A stretch of 64,000 bases of DNA from Fundidesulfovibrio soli (GTDB lineage Bacteria; Desulfobacterota; Desulfovibrionia; Desulfovibrionales; Desulfovibrionaceae), in contig NZ_JAKZKW010000001.1 in assembly GCF_022808695.1 (NCBI RefSeq), forward strand, positions 744,001 through 808,000. The letters run 5' to 3'. Below are positions 49,091 through 57,425 of this stretch, piece after piece (the first letter of the stretch is position 1; every line of letters starts with the position of its first letter). The notes beneath the pieces are model-generated. The model saw only the letters and a program-made list of their open reading frames with translations, did not search any database and had not been told where the DNA came from. The position numbers and the translations under genes were made by a program.

Positions 49091-51058
49091 CTACTGCAGC
49101 AGATGGATCAGGGCCGGCGCGATGACATTGCTCGGGATGAGCCTGTCGTCCCGGCTGAAGGGGTCCATCCCGAGGAATGGTTTGAGCGGATACGTGCTTC
49201 CCGCCTGGCCCACTGCCGGAATTTCGCGCATCTCGCTGCAGGTTGCTGTCAGGATCTGCTCATCCGTACACAAGACTGCAAGCTGGTTCCCGGGCTCTCC
49301 ATTGGGCACGAAGAGTTGGGGATGGTCAAACGGAGCCCTCCGATACTTGACCCGGTCATCGGTGAGAGTGAGCAGGAAGGCCACCAGGGCATCCTTGTTG
49401 GCCTCGTTGCCCACGAGCAGATTCAGCCGTCCGCCGGGCTGATCCGGCCCGATGGCGGGCGGCATGTCCCTGAGGTTCTGCTGCTGAAAGTCACCGCCTC
49501 GGCCGTAGAAGTCCATGACCTCCTTGAGGGTGGTGAGGCCACCATTATGGAAGTACGGTCCGGTCAGCTCGACATTGCGCAGTCCGGGCGTCTTGAACGC
49601 GCCGTTGACGGAGATGAAGCTCTCCGGGAGAGGCTGACCGAATTCGTCCCTGACATTTCGGGAGAAGGACAATGGCCTGTCCCAGGGATCCTTCCCGCCG
49701 CGACCGAGGTCCGCGGCAGTCGGGCGGACCGCGAGGTTGTAGAAGCCGATGTCATAATTGCGGGAAAAGCCGTCCTTCATGGGCATGAATTCGATGACCG
49801 CCAGCGGCTCTCCAGGGTTGGCGGCAGCCAACTCCACGGTGGAGATGTTCGTCAGCTCCGGCCCGAAGTGGCATATGGAGCAGGACGTCCCCTTTTGCGG
49901 ATCCGTGTTGTAGAACAGGTCCATGCCGCGTTTTTCCCGCTCCGTAAGGTCGATCAGGCCTTCGCGGAACCGGTCAAAGCGGGTATCATTGGAGATGAGC
50001 GTCCGCTCATACGCCTGGATCGCCAGCCCGGCGAAAAGGGAGAAGTTGTTCTCCATCTGCTCCCGCCCGTGCGCCCAAAAGTCGTCCTTGAAGGCCGCGG
50101 CGACAAGGTCGGCGTAAGTCCGAGGGCTCCCGTCCTGATTGGTCCGCAGGCCCGGGCCCGGGCGGGCGGAGAGGCTCCCCAGCACGCTGTCCTGGGGATG
50201 GACGTCCTGTTTCGCCAGGGGCGTGAGCGCGAGCATCTTCCGGCCCAGTTGGGGAAACGTCCGGCCCGCATAGGACATCTCGGCGGAGCTGAGCATGGGT
50301 CCGACAGCCTGGGAGGCGAGACTCGAAAAGTCGAGGCTGACAGTTTCAGGGACGAGGGTGCCGGTGCCGTCCATGCGGAGTATCTGGTGGGCCAGAACGG
50401 CGCCGGTGCCGAACTCGTTGACACCATTGAAAATATTGCTCGCCCTTCCGTCCCAGAAGTTCACGTAGTTGAACGCGGCATTGATCACCGAGGGCGCGTT
50501 CCTGGCAGTCACCTGGCGAACCTGCTTCCCATTGACCTGGAAGACGGTCGGTGCGGCCGTGAGTGTCCCCTGCTCCAATCCCCCCTGGGCGGGATCGTGT
50601 CCGACGTAGTCGACGCTGAAGACGCCCTGGGAGCCGGAGCTGTCGTCGCTGTCCCCCAGCACGGTGTTGCGGTCGTCGGGGGATGAGAGCTTGCGAAAGG
50701 GATACTTCGCAGCCGTCAGGATGGCGTTTGGCTGCATGGCGAAAGCGCCATCCTTGCCGGGGTGGACCTGATTCTTGTTCCTGTTGTCCCCGCCGGCGTG
50801 GAAGTGACAGCTCGCGCAGGCCGTGACGCCGTCGCTGCCGATCTGCATATCCCAAAACAGGGCCTTCCCGAGAATAATCGCGGCATTGTTGTCCTTGATG
50901 TACCTGTCGATCCCGGGGATCGCCGGAAGAGTGATCGTCTTCAGTGATGGCGGGATGACCGGAGCCACTTGGCTGAAGGGGAGGGACGGAAACAGGAACA
51001 AGGTCGCCAGGATGAACGCGGCGAGAGGGTAAACCCGGAATCGATGACGGCGGACCAT
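49091..51058 (-). CDS. Secreted di-heme cytochrome, MauG/CcpA family, enlarged
   Basis: A 655-residue exported protein; ATG at 51058 has AGGAG 7 bp upstream, and a signal covers about residues 10-30. Two c-haem sites are visible: CASCH at residues 81-85 and CSICH near residue 395. Family context is seen in LGKALFWDMQIGSDGVTACASCH, RNAPSVINAAFNYVNFWDGRA and FKTPGLRNVELTGPYFHNG. CcpA enzymes are about 330 residues and MauG about 370; the extra length is mostly between the haem domains and at the C-terminus. It may be a peroxidase, a protein-modifying enzyme, or the electron acceptor for the oxidases upstream. It is the last gene of the operon. Confidence 0.85.
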   Translation of the reverse strand: MVRRHRFRVYPLAAFILATLFLFPSLPFSQVAPVIPPSLKTITLPAIPGIDRYIKDNNAAIILGKALFWDMQIGSDGVTACASCHFHAGGDNRNKNQVHPGKDGAFAMQPNAILTAAKYPFRKLSSPDDRNTVLGDSDDSSGSQGVFSVDYVGHDPAQGGLEQGTLTAAPTVFQVNGKQVRQVTARNAPSVINAAFNYVNFWDGRASNIFNGVNEFGTGAVLAHQILRMDGTGTLVPETVSLDFSSLASQAVGPMLSSAEMSYAGRTFPQLGRKMLALTPLAKQDVHPQDSVLGSLSARPGPGLRTNQDGSPRTYADLVAAAFKDDFWAHGREQMENNFSLFAGLAIQAYERTLISNDTRFDRFREGLIDLTEREKRGMDLFYNTDPQKGTSCSICHFGPELTNISTVELAAANPGEPLAVIEFMPMKDGFSRNYDIGFYNLAVRPTAADLGRGGKDPWDRPLSFSRNVRDEFGQPLPESFISVNGAFKTPGLRNVELTGPYFHNGGLTTLKEVMDFYGRGGDFQQQNLRDMPPAIGPDQPGGRLNLLVGNEANKDALVAFLLTLTDDRVKYRRAPFDHPQLFVPNGEPGNQLAVLCTDEQILTATCSEMREIPAVGQAGSTYPLKPFLGMDPFSRDDRLIPSNVIAPALIHLLQ

Positions 51059-51073
51059 TCGTTTCTCCTGAGA

Positions 51074-51103
51074 ATCCGGCTCCCGCATGCGCGGGAGCCG
51101 GAT
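51074..51103 (-). other. Intercistronic perfect hairpin
   Basis: ATCCGGCTCCCGC and GCGGGAGCCGGAT pair perfectly over 13 bp around ATGC. No T-run follows, so it is more likely an mRNA processing or stability element between the secreted protein gene and the di-heme cytochrome gene than a full terminator. Confidence 0.65.
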
Positions 51104-51129
51104 AGTCGACGGATTTTCTGCTTCAGGAA

Positions 51130-52503
51130 TTACTGCTGCAGCAGCATGTAGTTAGGTCCGGCTACGACCGGCGGAATGACGAATTCCACCTTCACCCTGG
51201 CCATGCCGCCCTTAGCCGACTTGACCACAATCTCCGAGGGAGGAATGGGGAGCGCCATGCTCAGGGAGCCTGAGGCTGACATCGCCCCCAGCAAGGTGGT
51301 TCCGTCGCCGTCATAGACAGTGAGCGCAGGGGCGTTGAGGAGGTCCGCCGACTTGGCCTTCACGTTCAGCGTCCCTGTCGGATTGCTGGCGTTCTCCGCG
51401 ATGACGTACTGGGCTCTCGTAATGTTCACGATATCCACGGGCTGAACCGTGAGGCTCGAGGTCGCGGGGGCGTCGGACACGTTTTGGACGACGACAGGCC
51501 CCGGCACCTGGCCTCCCTGGAAGAACACCCTCCCGAACTGCTTTCCGGGGGGCAAGGGGGTTGTGCCGGGCGTCAACTGAACCGGCACCGCGACGCCCGG
51601 GGCGGAGGCGGTCAGGGTCTTTCCGGGCGCAGTCGAGGCGTAGACATCGACCCTGCCCGAGCCCGTGCGCCCGAGGGTGTAGGTCGCCTGGTCCAGGGAG
51701 GCGCCGAACTTGGTCGCCACCTTGCCCATGATCGCGAAGGAGTTGCTCTCGATCACGTCCGAGGGATTGCCGGCCGTGCCGAACGCCCCTCCGGTCACAA
51801 CCGGGCCGCTTATGCGCTGGACCCTGAACACGTTCGTGTTGTTCGGGCTCCCGGTCGCCGTGCAGGGCACGTTGGGATCACCCAGGAACCCGGCAGGGGC
51901 CGCGGGGGAGACGCACTGCAGGAAGGGGCCGATTTCGCCCTTGAGCGCGCCGGTGAACACGCCGACCTGGATGCCGACGTCCGCGGTATGGTTGATGGCC
52001 CGTCCACCGGCGGTAGCGGCGTCAACTACGAAGTCGGTGACTCCGTAAGGGTGGGTGACACGGTAGGTGCCAGCCGCCCCCGCGTTCGTATCCACCCTGA
52101 TCCGCATCCTGGCAAAACTGATCTGGTCCCCAGCGGCCGGGGTTTCGCCAAGTGAGAACGCCGCCTCAATGGCCATATCCAGCAGCGCATCGCCGCCGTT
52201 CGGCAGGGTGATGGCCGACGTCGCGCTCCACCAGAAAGCTTCGGCGCCGAAGTTGTCCGGGAACGAGACGGGGTTGTTGGGGAACGGCAAGGCCCGCAGG
52301 CAGAGGGGGCCGGCCACGGTCTCGATGGGGTCCATGCAGAGTTCCAGGTAGGTCCCGGCCTTGTCCTGGTACCAGAGGGGGAACCCGTTGGCCGGGTCCA
52401 GCGGACCGACGGCCGCCAGTTCGGCGCGCGCCGGTCCCGACAACGCTACGAGTGAGATGCAGGCCAAGGCGGCGAAAAGGCTCAACAGCTTATTCTTAAT
52501 CAT
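51130..52503 (-). CDS. Secreted protein of unknown function in oxidase operon
   Basis: A 457-residue protein; the ATG at 52503 has AGGAG 6 bp upstream, and the longer frame beyond it is a shadow of the neighbouring gene. A clear Sec signal ends at LSGPARA. The mature protein begins with GFPLWYQDKAGTYLELCMDP and has cysteine pairs in the first third. The C-terminal half is rich in Val, Thr, Ser and Gly and looks like all-beta domains. I do not recognise a family or any haem or copper motif. It sits 35 bp after the second oxidase gene and 71 bp before the di-heme cytochrome, so it is a structural or binding partner of that system. Confidence 0.82.
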   Translation of the reverse strand: MIKNKLLSLFAALACISLVALSGPARAELAAVGPLDPANGFPLWYQDKAGTYLELCMDPIETVAGPLCLRALPFPNNPVSFPDNFGAEAFWWSATSAITLPNGGDALLDMAIEAAFSLGETPAAGDQISFARMRIRVDTNAGAAGTYRVTHPYGVTDFVVDAATAGGRAINHTADVGIQVGVFTGALKGEIGPFLQCVSPAAPAGFLGDPNVPCTATGSPNNTNVFRVQRISGPVVTGGAFGTAGNPSDVIESNSFAIMGKVATKFGASLDQATYTLGRTGSGRVDVYASTAPGKTLTASAPGVAVPVQLTPGTTPLPPGKQFGRVFFQGGQVPGPVVVQNVSDAPATSSLTVQPVDIVNITRAQYVIAENASNPTGTLNVKAKSADLLNAPALTVYDGDGTTLLGAMSASGSLSMALPIPPSEIVVKSAKGGMARVKVEFVIPPVVAGPNYMLLQQ

Positions 52504-52538
52504 TGTCGCTCCTGGGCGAGAGGTATTCACGGGAAGCG

Positions 52539-53777
52539 TTACCCAAGCAAAAGGTTGTACGGCACGGGGTTCCATTTCTTCACCTCGATGTATGTCTGCG
52601 ACGAGTAGTCGACCTGGCCGGTGATCCAGTTCAGGAACTCGATCTTCACGGGGAACTTGCCGCCAGCCTTGGGCTTGATGATCAGGTCGTAGCGCCTGGC
52701 CGTTGTCAGGGTGAACGGCTGACCGGCCTTGATGGTGATCGGGCGGGAGTACTTGGTCATCGCGTTCTTGGTCGGGTTCGCGCCGACGCCGAGGGGACGG
52801 CCGTCCTCGGCGACAAGTTCCACATCCAGCCCGAAGGTGTAGCGCTGCACCTTGTATCCGCCGCAGAGCAGCCTGATGAGGATGGTTTCGCGCCCCTTGG
52901 ACGTGATGCGGGACCTGGGGTCGGTCTGCCACAGGCCAGGCGTCGGATTGCCCTTGACCTGGGGCACGCCGCTGATGAGGAAGATGTCAGGGTCGTAGAC
53001 GTGAAGGCCTGGAGCCCCGTTACTGGTGTTTTGAGCGATGGTGGTGAACCCGGAGAGCTGGGGCGCCCCCGGGATGTCGTTGGGCGCCGGCGGCTGGCCG
53101 AACGACTTGTCCATGACGTGCCACTTGCGGTCGATCTCCGTGACAGCCCAAAGCGCTTCCACGTCGTACTTGGGCCCCCCCTCGTAGAGCGTGCCAGGCC
53201 CGGTGGGCGGGTCGATGATGAGGAAGCCGAACATGCCCATCTGGAAGTGGAGAGGCGTGTTGCGGTGGCAGTGGTAGAAGAACGTCCCGGCCTGCCTGGG
53301 CACCATCTGGTAAATGTACTGGCCGTCGACCTCCATGGTCACGTGGCCGACGCCGTCGTTGATGGGCTCGGGCTCGAGGCCATGGTGGTGGATCGTGTGC
53401 GGGCCGTGGTGCGTGTGCACCGTTGTGTGGATGATCTTGTCCTGGGTGTAGCGCAGGGGCACGGACGGATACGTGATCACGTTGGAATTGTCCGGGTCGA
53501 AGAAGCCCCAGACCTCCACTGTGTTCGGCGTGGCGTTATTGAGTATCTGGCCGGTGACCAGGCTCAGGTGCTTGTCCTTGTAGAACTCGCGGGTGGTGCG
53601 CTGGTGGGTCGCCGGATTGAAGGGAACGAATCCCGGCGTGTTCGGCGTCCCGTGGAAGATGTTCGCGAAGCCGCGATTGAAGTGATAGACCGCGTGGTCG
53701 TACTCGGGGTCGCTGGGGGCCGGGAAGTGACCCCGGCTGACGGTCGGGAAGGTCGTGTTGTTGCACTGTATGGCCAT
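52539..53777 (-). CDS. Half-size multicopper oxidase without signal peptide
   Basis: A 412-residue cupredoxin protein. Near residue 125 is HTHHGPHTIHHHGL, a His-rich version of multicopper motif 1, and near residue 165 is FFYHCHRNTPLHFQMGMFG, motif 2 combined with type-1 Cys/His/Met ligands. The C-terminal half is cupredoxin-like but I see no motif 3 or 4. Despite these copper sites there is no signal peptide: the N-terminus is polar (MAIQCNNTTFPTVSRG). The gene begins 21 bp after the Tat-signal protein gene, so export as a complex with that product is likely. Activity alone is doubtful. Confidence 0.85.
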   Translation of the reverse strand: MAIQCNNTTFPTVSRGHFPAPSDPEYDHAVYHFNRGFANIFHGTPNTPGFVPFNPATHQRTTREFYKDKHLSLVTGQILNNATPNTVEVWGFFDPDNSNVITYPSVPLRYTQDKIIHTTVHTHHGPHTIHHHGLEPEPINDGVGHVTMEVDGQYIYQMVPRQAGTFFYHCHRNTPLHFQMGMFGFLIIDPPTGPGTLYEGGPKYDVEALWAVTEIDRKWHVMDKSFGQPPAPNDIPGAPQLSGFTTIAQNTSNGAPGLHVYDPDIFLISGVPQVKGNPTPGLWQTDPRSRITSKGRETILIRLLCGGYKVQRYTFGLDVELVAEDGRPLGVGANPTKNAMTKYSRPITIKAGQPFTLTTARRYDLIIKPKAGGKFPVKIEFLNWITGQVDYSSQTYIEVKKWNPVPYNLLLG

Positions 53778-53798
53778 GGGGAACTCCGTGATATGCTG

Positions 53799-55085
53799 TT
53801 ATAAACCAACGCTGTTGGTGAAGCCGCGGGGGTCGGGGTCCCCGAAAATCCTGCGGTCGGGATGCTTGCCGATCAGGGCCGGATCAACAGGGCCGCCGAT
53901 GGTGGGCGACAGGATGGACCAGTGCGTCATGGAGCCGTTGGGATAGTTTCCGCCGGCCGCGGTCTGGGAAGTCTCCAGGTGGCAGTGCATCGGGTATACG
54001 AAGGGGAATTGTGATCTCAGCACGCCCGAGGCGACCTCGACCTTGGGCACCCCGCCGGCTGCTGACCAGGCCGCCGGGTCTTCCGGACTGTTGATGGTAT
54101 CGGGCGGAATGATGAAAGGCAGAAGATGGCTCTTGATGTCGCCCGACAGCATGCTCCACGTGTCCAGGAATATGAGGTTGTCCTTGACCGTGCCGTTCGC
54201 GGCGAGCTCAAAAACGTGGTTGCCATGGATGTGGGGAGAGGCAGCGTTCAAGCCGCTGTTCATGGACACGATGAGGGCCGGCATGCCGACGTTGCCGTAA
54301 GGCGCCGTGTCCGGCTCGTGGCCGGACCAGTGCCCGCTTCTGCCGTTGATGAGAAAATACTGGGGCGTATAGGTGGTCGTGAAACTCGCCACGCTCGCTG
54401 CTATGCCCGCGGCGTTGCCGTCGCAGGCAAGGGTCTGGATCGTCTGGTTCCAGTTCGGATCCACGCTGTGGAACATCCAGAGCCAGGTTCTTGCCGGATC
54501 CCAGTCGTCTCCGGGGAAATACGAAACCTTTCCAAAATCCGAGAACAGCTCCTGCATCGCGGCAGGGGGCGAGCTGTAGGGAATCCTGTTCCCGTTCGGG
54601 AGGACCGCGTTCTGCGGCTTGACGAACAAGGCGCCGTTCAGGCCCATGACCCGGTGCAGAGGCCAGTTCAAGGGGTCAACGTACATGTAGCTCCCAGCTG
54701 CGGGAGCCGTGAACGTCACCGAGCCCGTGCCGCCGGGTTGAATGGAGGCAATGGTCGTGCCGGGCAGTATCTGGGTGCCGTTCCACAGGCCGAAGCCATG
54801 GGGGATGCTGTTGTTGTTCGTGATGTTGAAGGTGACCTGCTCGCCCTCCAAAGCGTTGACGATCACCCCGGGTATCCTCGGCCCGGAACCGTCATCGAAC
54901 GCCCAGGCGTTGACCTGGATGCCGTCTACCATCTCCCAAAGCACTGGCTGGATGGTTAGGTTGACAGATGAAGCCGCATGACTGGTTGAGACGCCCAGCA
55001 TTGTGGGCAGGCCCTGAGTTCCAGCCAAGGCAATTCCCGCCAGGGCCATACGAACGTTGATCTTGATGAATTCACGCCTGTTCAT
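53799..55085 (-). CDS. Tat-exported half-size multicopper oxidase subunit
   Basis: A 428-residue protein with a twin-arginine signal (MNRREFIKINVRMALAGIALAG; cleavage near SHAAS). It has two or three cupredoxin domains. In the N-terminal domain the usual HxHG and YHCH motifs are degenerate (PHGFGLW; SYMYVDPLNWPLHRVMGLNG, no Cys). The C-terminal domain has SPHIHGNHVFEL, a motif-3 equivalent, and MHCHLETSQTAAGG, a motif-4 equivalent. It leads the four-gene operon, with GGAG 7 bp before the ATG. Together with the next gene it supplies one complete set of copper motifs, so a heteromeric oxidase is inferred. Confidence 0.87.
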   Translation of the reverse strand: MNRREFIKINVRMALAGIALAGTQGLPTMLGVSTSHAASSVNLTIQPVLWEMVDGIQVNAWAFDDGSGPRIPGVIVNALEGEQVTFNITNNNSIPHGFGLWNGTQILPGTTIASIQPGGTGSVTFTAPAAGSYMYVDPLNWPLHRVMGLNGALFVKPQNAVLPNGNRIPYSSPPAAMQELFSDFGKVSYFPGDDWDPARTWLWMFHSVDPNWNQTIQTLACDGNAAGIAASVASFTTTYTPQYFLINGRSGHWSGHEPDTAPYGNVGMPALIVSMNSGLNAASPHIHGNHVFELAANGTVKDNLIFLDTWSMLSGDIKSHLLPFIIPPDTINSPEDPAAWSAAGGVPKVEVASGVLRSQFPFVYPMHCHLETSQTAAGGNYPNGSMTHWSILSPTIGGPVDPALIGKHPDRRIFGDPDPRGFTNSVGL

Positions 55086-56088
55086 TCACTTCTCCACCTT
55101 GTTTAGGGCGTCTCGCCTGCTCAAATGCCTCTCGTTGTGTCCGAATGCCCGATCCCTGCGCCGGCGGATAAAACGCCAGCTGAGTCTCGAACATGGCGCT
55201 GTCGCCTATCACCAGCCGTCATCCGGCATCATAACGTTGCCTGCCTGTGCGCCACCATCACTTGCGATACGATATTTTCGGCACAGCTATGGAATCAAGA
55301 CCATTTTTCCATTCGTCAGATACATAACACATCATTGCAAAATGGAAATGATTATTTCATGAGAAAATGCCTTCCTTCAACTCTGATCTAAAAACAAATT
55401 CCTCGTGGAACGACATATTTATCAAGGTTATACAAGAGGGAACATCTCGCAGGACACACGACGATGATGCCGAATATGCCACTGAGCAGGTTGCAGTCAA
55501 CCCTTTTTAGTAAACTTTCCGAATTCGTACGGATATGAGTATTACACGAAGACCAGGGGCGGATGTGAAGTCGCCGAAATTCCCGATAAACTCAGGACCT
55601 GAGCCACTCGAGCCCGCATCCCGGTCAAGCCGGAACTGCTCATTTTGAGAGGTAAATGTTCTAGGCAAGTGGCTCCGGCATGCACGACAACTACAATTCT
55701 GGCCAAGCCAATCAGTCTAAAATAGTATACTTTTCGGTTCATGAATGTCTGGAAAGCTAAAAATAGCCGTGGCAGTATTCTAGTCGAGTCAGACGAATAA
55801 ATTGACGCGTCTTCGTTCTAGGCAAGTCGGAACACATGGATCGCCATCGGCCGTTTACTGGGACGCCTCAGCCCGTAATCGCACTCCCATCGGGCCAGTC
55901 CCTAGCGTGATAGACCGCAAGGCCCCCTGCCGCTGGAGCCCCGAACGCAGTATGAGCAGACGCAGGGCGCCCGCGCCACCCTCGGGCAACGCCGCTGACT
56001 CGTCCCGCCTAGCGGCCAGCAACACGCATCCCTCCTGGCATACCCCACAGGCGCCCTTGACGAACCGGATTCTTCGTACGTCAAAAGA
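55086..56088. other. Gene-less ~1 kb upstream of oxidase operon
   Basis: No convincing gene on either strand. The part from 55300 to 55800 is strongly AT-rich for this genome; 55840-56088 is GC-rich again. GTTCTAGGCAAGT occurs twice (55658 and 55815). I see no transposase remnant, integrase or clear promoter hexamers. It must contain the operon promoter and may be the edge of acquired DNA. Confidence 0.5.
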
Positions 56089-56118
56089 AGAACCCGGACG
56101 ATTTCTCGCCCGGGTTCT
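56089..56118 (-). terminator. Terminator after tRNA-Leu
   Basis: AGAACCCGG pairs perfectly with CCGGGTTCT; on the minus strand TCTTTTG follows. It lies 51 bp after the tRNA 3' end. The 15-nt core is identical to that of the terminator at 48950. Confidence 0.85.
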
Positions 56119-56169
56119 CAATGGCTTCCAAGGCTTGCGGCTTTGTATGGCCGTCCCTGGACATATGGA

Positions 56170-56256
56170 TGGTGCCGAAGAGGGGACTCGAACCCCTATG
56201 GGCTTTCGCCCGCCACCCCCTCAAGATGGTGTGTCTACCATTTCCACCACTTCGGC
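56170..56256 (-). tRNA. tRNA-Leu(GAG)
   Basis: An 87-nt class II tRNA on the minus strand. Acceptor GCCGAAG pairs with CTTCGGC and the CCA end is encoded. The anticodon stem CCATC/GGTGG encloses TTGAGGG, giving anticodon GAG. The long variable arm GCGGGCGAAAGCCC and the T-arm GGTTCGAGTCC are clear. It starts 11 bp after the secG stop and is cotranscribed with it, the same arrangement as secG-leuU in E. coli. Confidence 0.97.
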
Positions 56257-56267
56257 ATTCTCGACAA

Positions 56268-56636
56268 TTACTGCTTCTGTTCGGCCGGGGCCTTCTGCTC
56301 CTCGAAGAGGTTCTGCTGCCCGGGCTTCTTGTTCTCGGCCGGGACGGCCTTCTGCTCAGCGGGAGCGGTGTCCATCACGGAGGAGGCGCTAGGTTTCCTG
56401 TCCACGCCGGTGACCACGTTGTAGGCCAGCGAGGTGACCAGGAACAGCGCGGCCAGGCCTGCGGTGAGCTTCACCAGGAGCCCGCCGGCGCCGGAGCTGC
56501 CGAACACGGAGCCGCTGCCGCCGCCGAAGATGACACCCATGCCTTCCTTGCCGGACTGGAGCAGCACCAGCACGACCAGCAGGACGCATGCGATGACGTG
56601 TACCGTTGCGATGAGAGTTTCCAACGTATTCTCCAA
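56268..56636 (-). CDS. secG: Protein-export membrane protein SecG
   Basis: Subunit of the SecYEG translocon. The 122-residue protein has two membrane segments (about residues 8-28 and 55-75), LLQSGKEGMGVIFGGGSGSVFGSSG between them (seen as LLQSGKEGMG and FGGGSGSVFG), which is diagnostic, and a Lys/Glu/Pro-rich tail. It lies 37 bp after tpiA and directly before tRNA-Leu. Confidence 0.93.
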   Translation of the reverse strand: MENTLETLIATVHVIACVLLVVLVLLQSGKEGMGVIFGGGSGSVFGSSGAGGLLVKLTAGLAALFLVTSLAYNVVTGVDRKPSASSVMDTAPAEQKAVPAENKKPGQQNLFEEQKAPAEQKQ

Positions 56637-56673
56637 TGCGGCTTTCGAGCGTGTCCCCGGGTTTGATGCGCTT

Positions 56674-57425
56674 CTAGGCGGTCACAATCCGCGAGAAGCT
56701 TTCCGCGCTCAGGGAGGAGCCTCCTACCAACACTCCGTCAACATTGTCAAGAGACATTATTTCCGAAGCGTTCTCGGGCTTCACCGAGCCACCGTATTGC
56801 AGGCGCATTTCCAGGGCCTTCGCGCCGAATTTATCCTGCAATATGGAGCGCACCAGCCCGTGCGCCTCCACGATCTCCTTGGGCCCTGCCGTCAGGCCCG
56901 AACCGATGGCCCACACGGGCTCGTAGGCCACCGTGAGGCGCTCGGGGGCCACGTCGGCGGGCACGCCCGCCAGGCCCATCTCCATCTGGCGGCGCACGAC
57001 CTCCTCAAGGCGGCCCTCCTTGCGCTCGTCGATGGTCTCGCCCACGCACAGGATCATGCTCAGGCCGCGCTCCAGGCCGAAGGTCACCTTCTGGCCCACG
57101 AATTCGTCGGCCTCGCCCATGACGTGCCTGCGCTCCGAGTGGCCCGCCAGGGCGTAGGTGCAGCCCATGTCCAGGAGCATGTCCGGGGCGATCTCCCCGG
57201 TGAAGGCCCCCTGCATGGAGGGGAAGAAGTTCTGGCCGCCCAGGGCGAACCCCGGGGCCTTCTTGATCGCCTTGCGCACGGAGCGCAGGGCCGTGAACGG
57301 CGGAAGGATCAGCACCTCGCGGTCCTGGGGCATGGAGTCCTTCACGGCCTTGACCAGGGCCTCGGCAGTGTCCCCGGCCTCGTGGCGCAGCTTGTACATC
57401 TTCCAGTTGGCAGCCATCAGCTTTT

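Noticed and set aside
55086-56088. Search for a transposase or integrase remnant at the island edge
   Set aside because: Six-frame reading shows only short frames without recombinase motifs, and no terminal inverted repeats were found.
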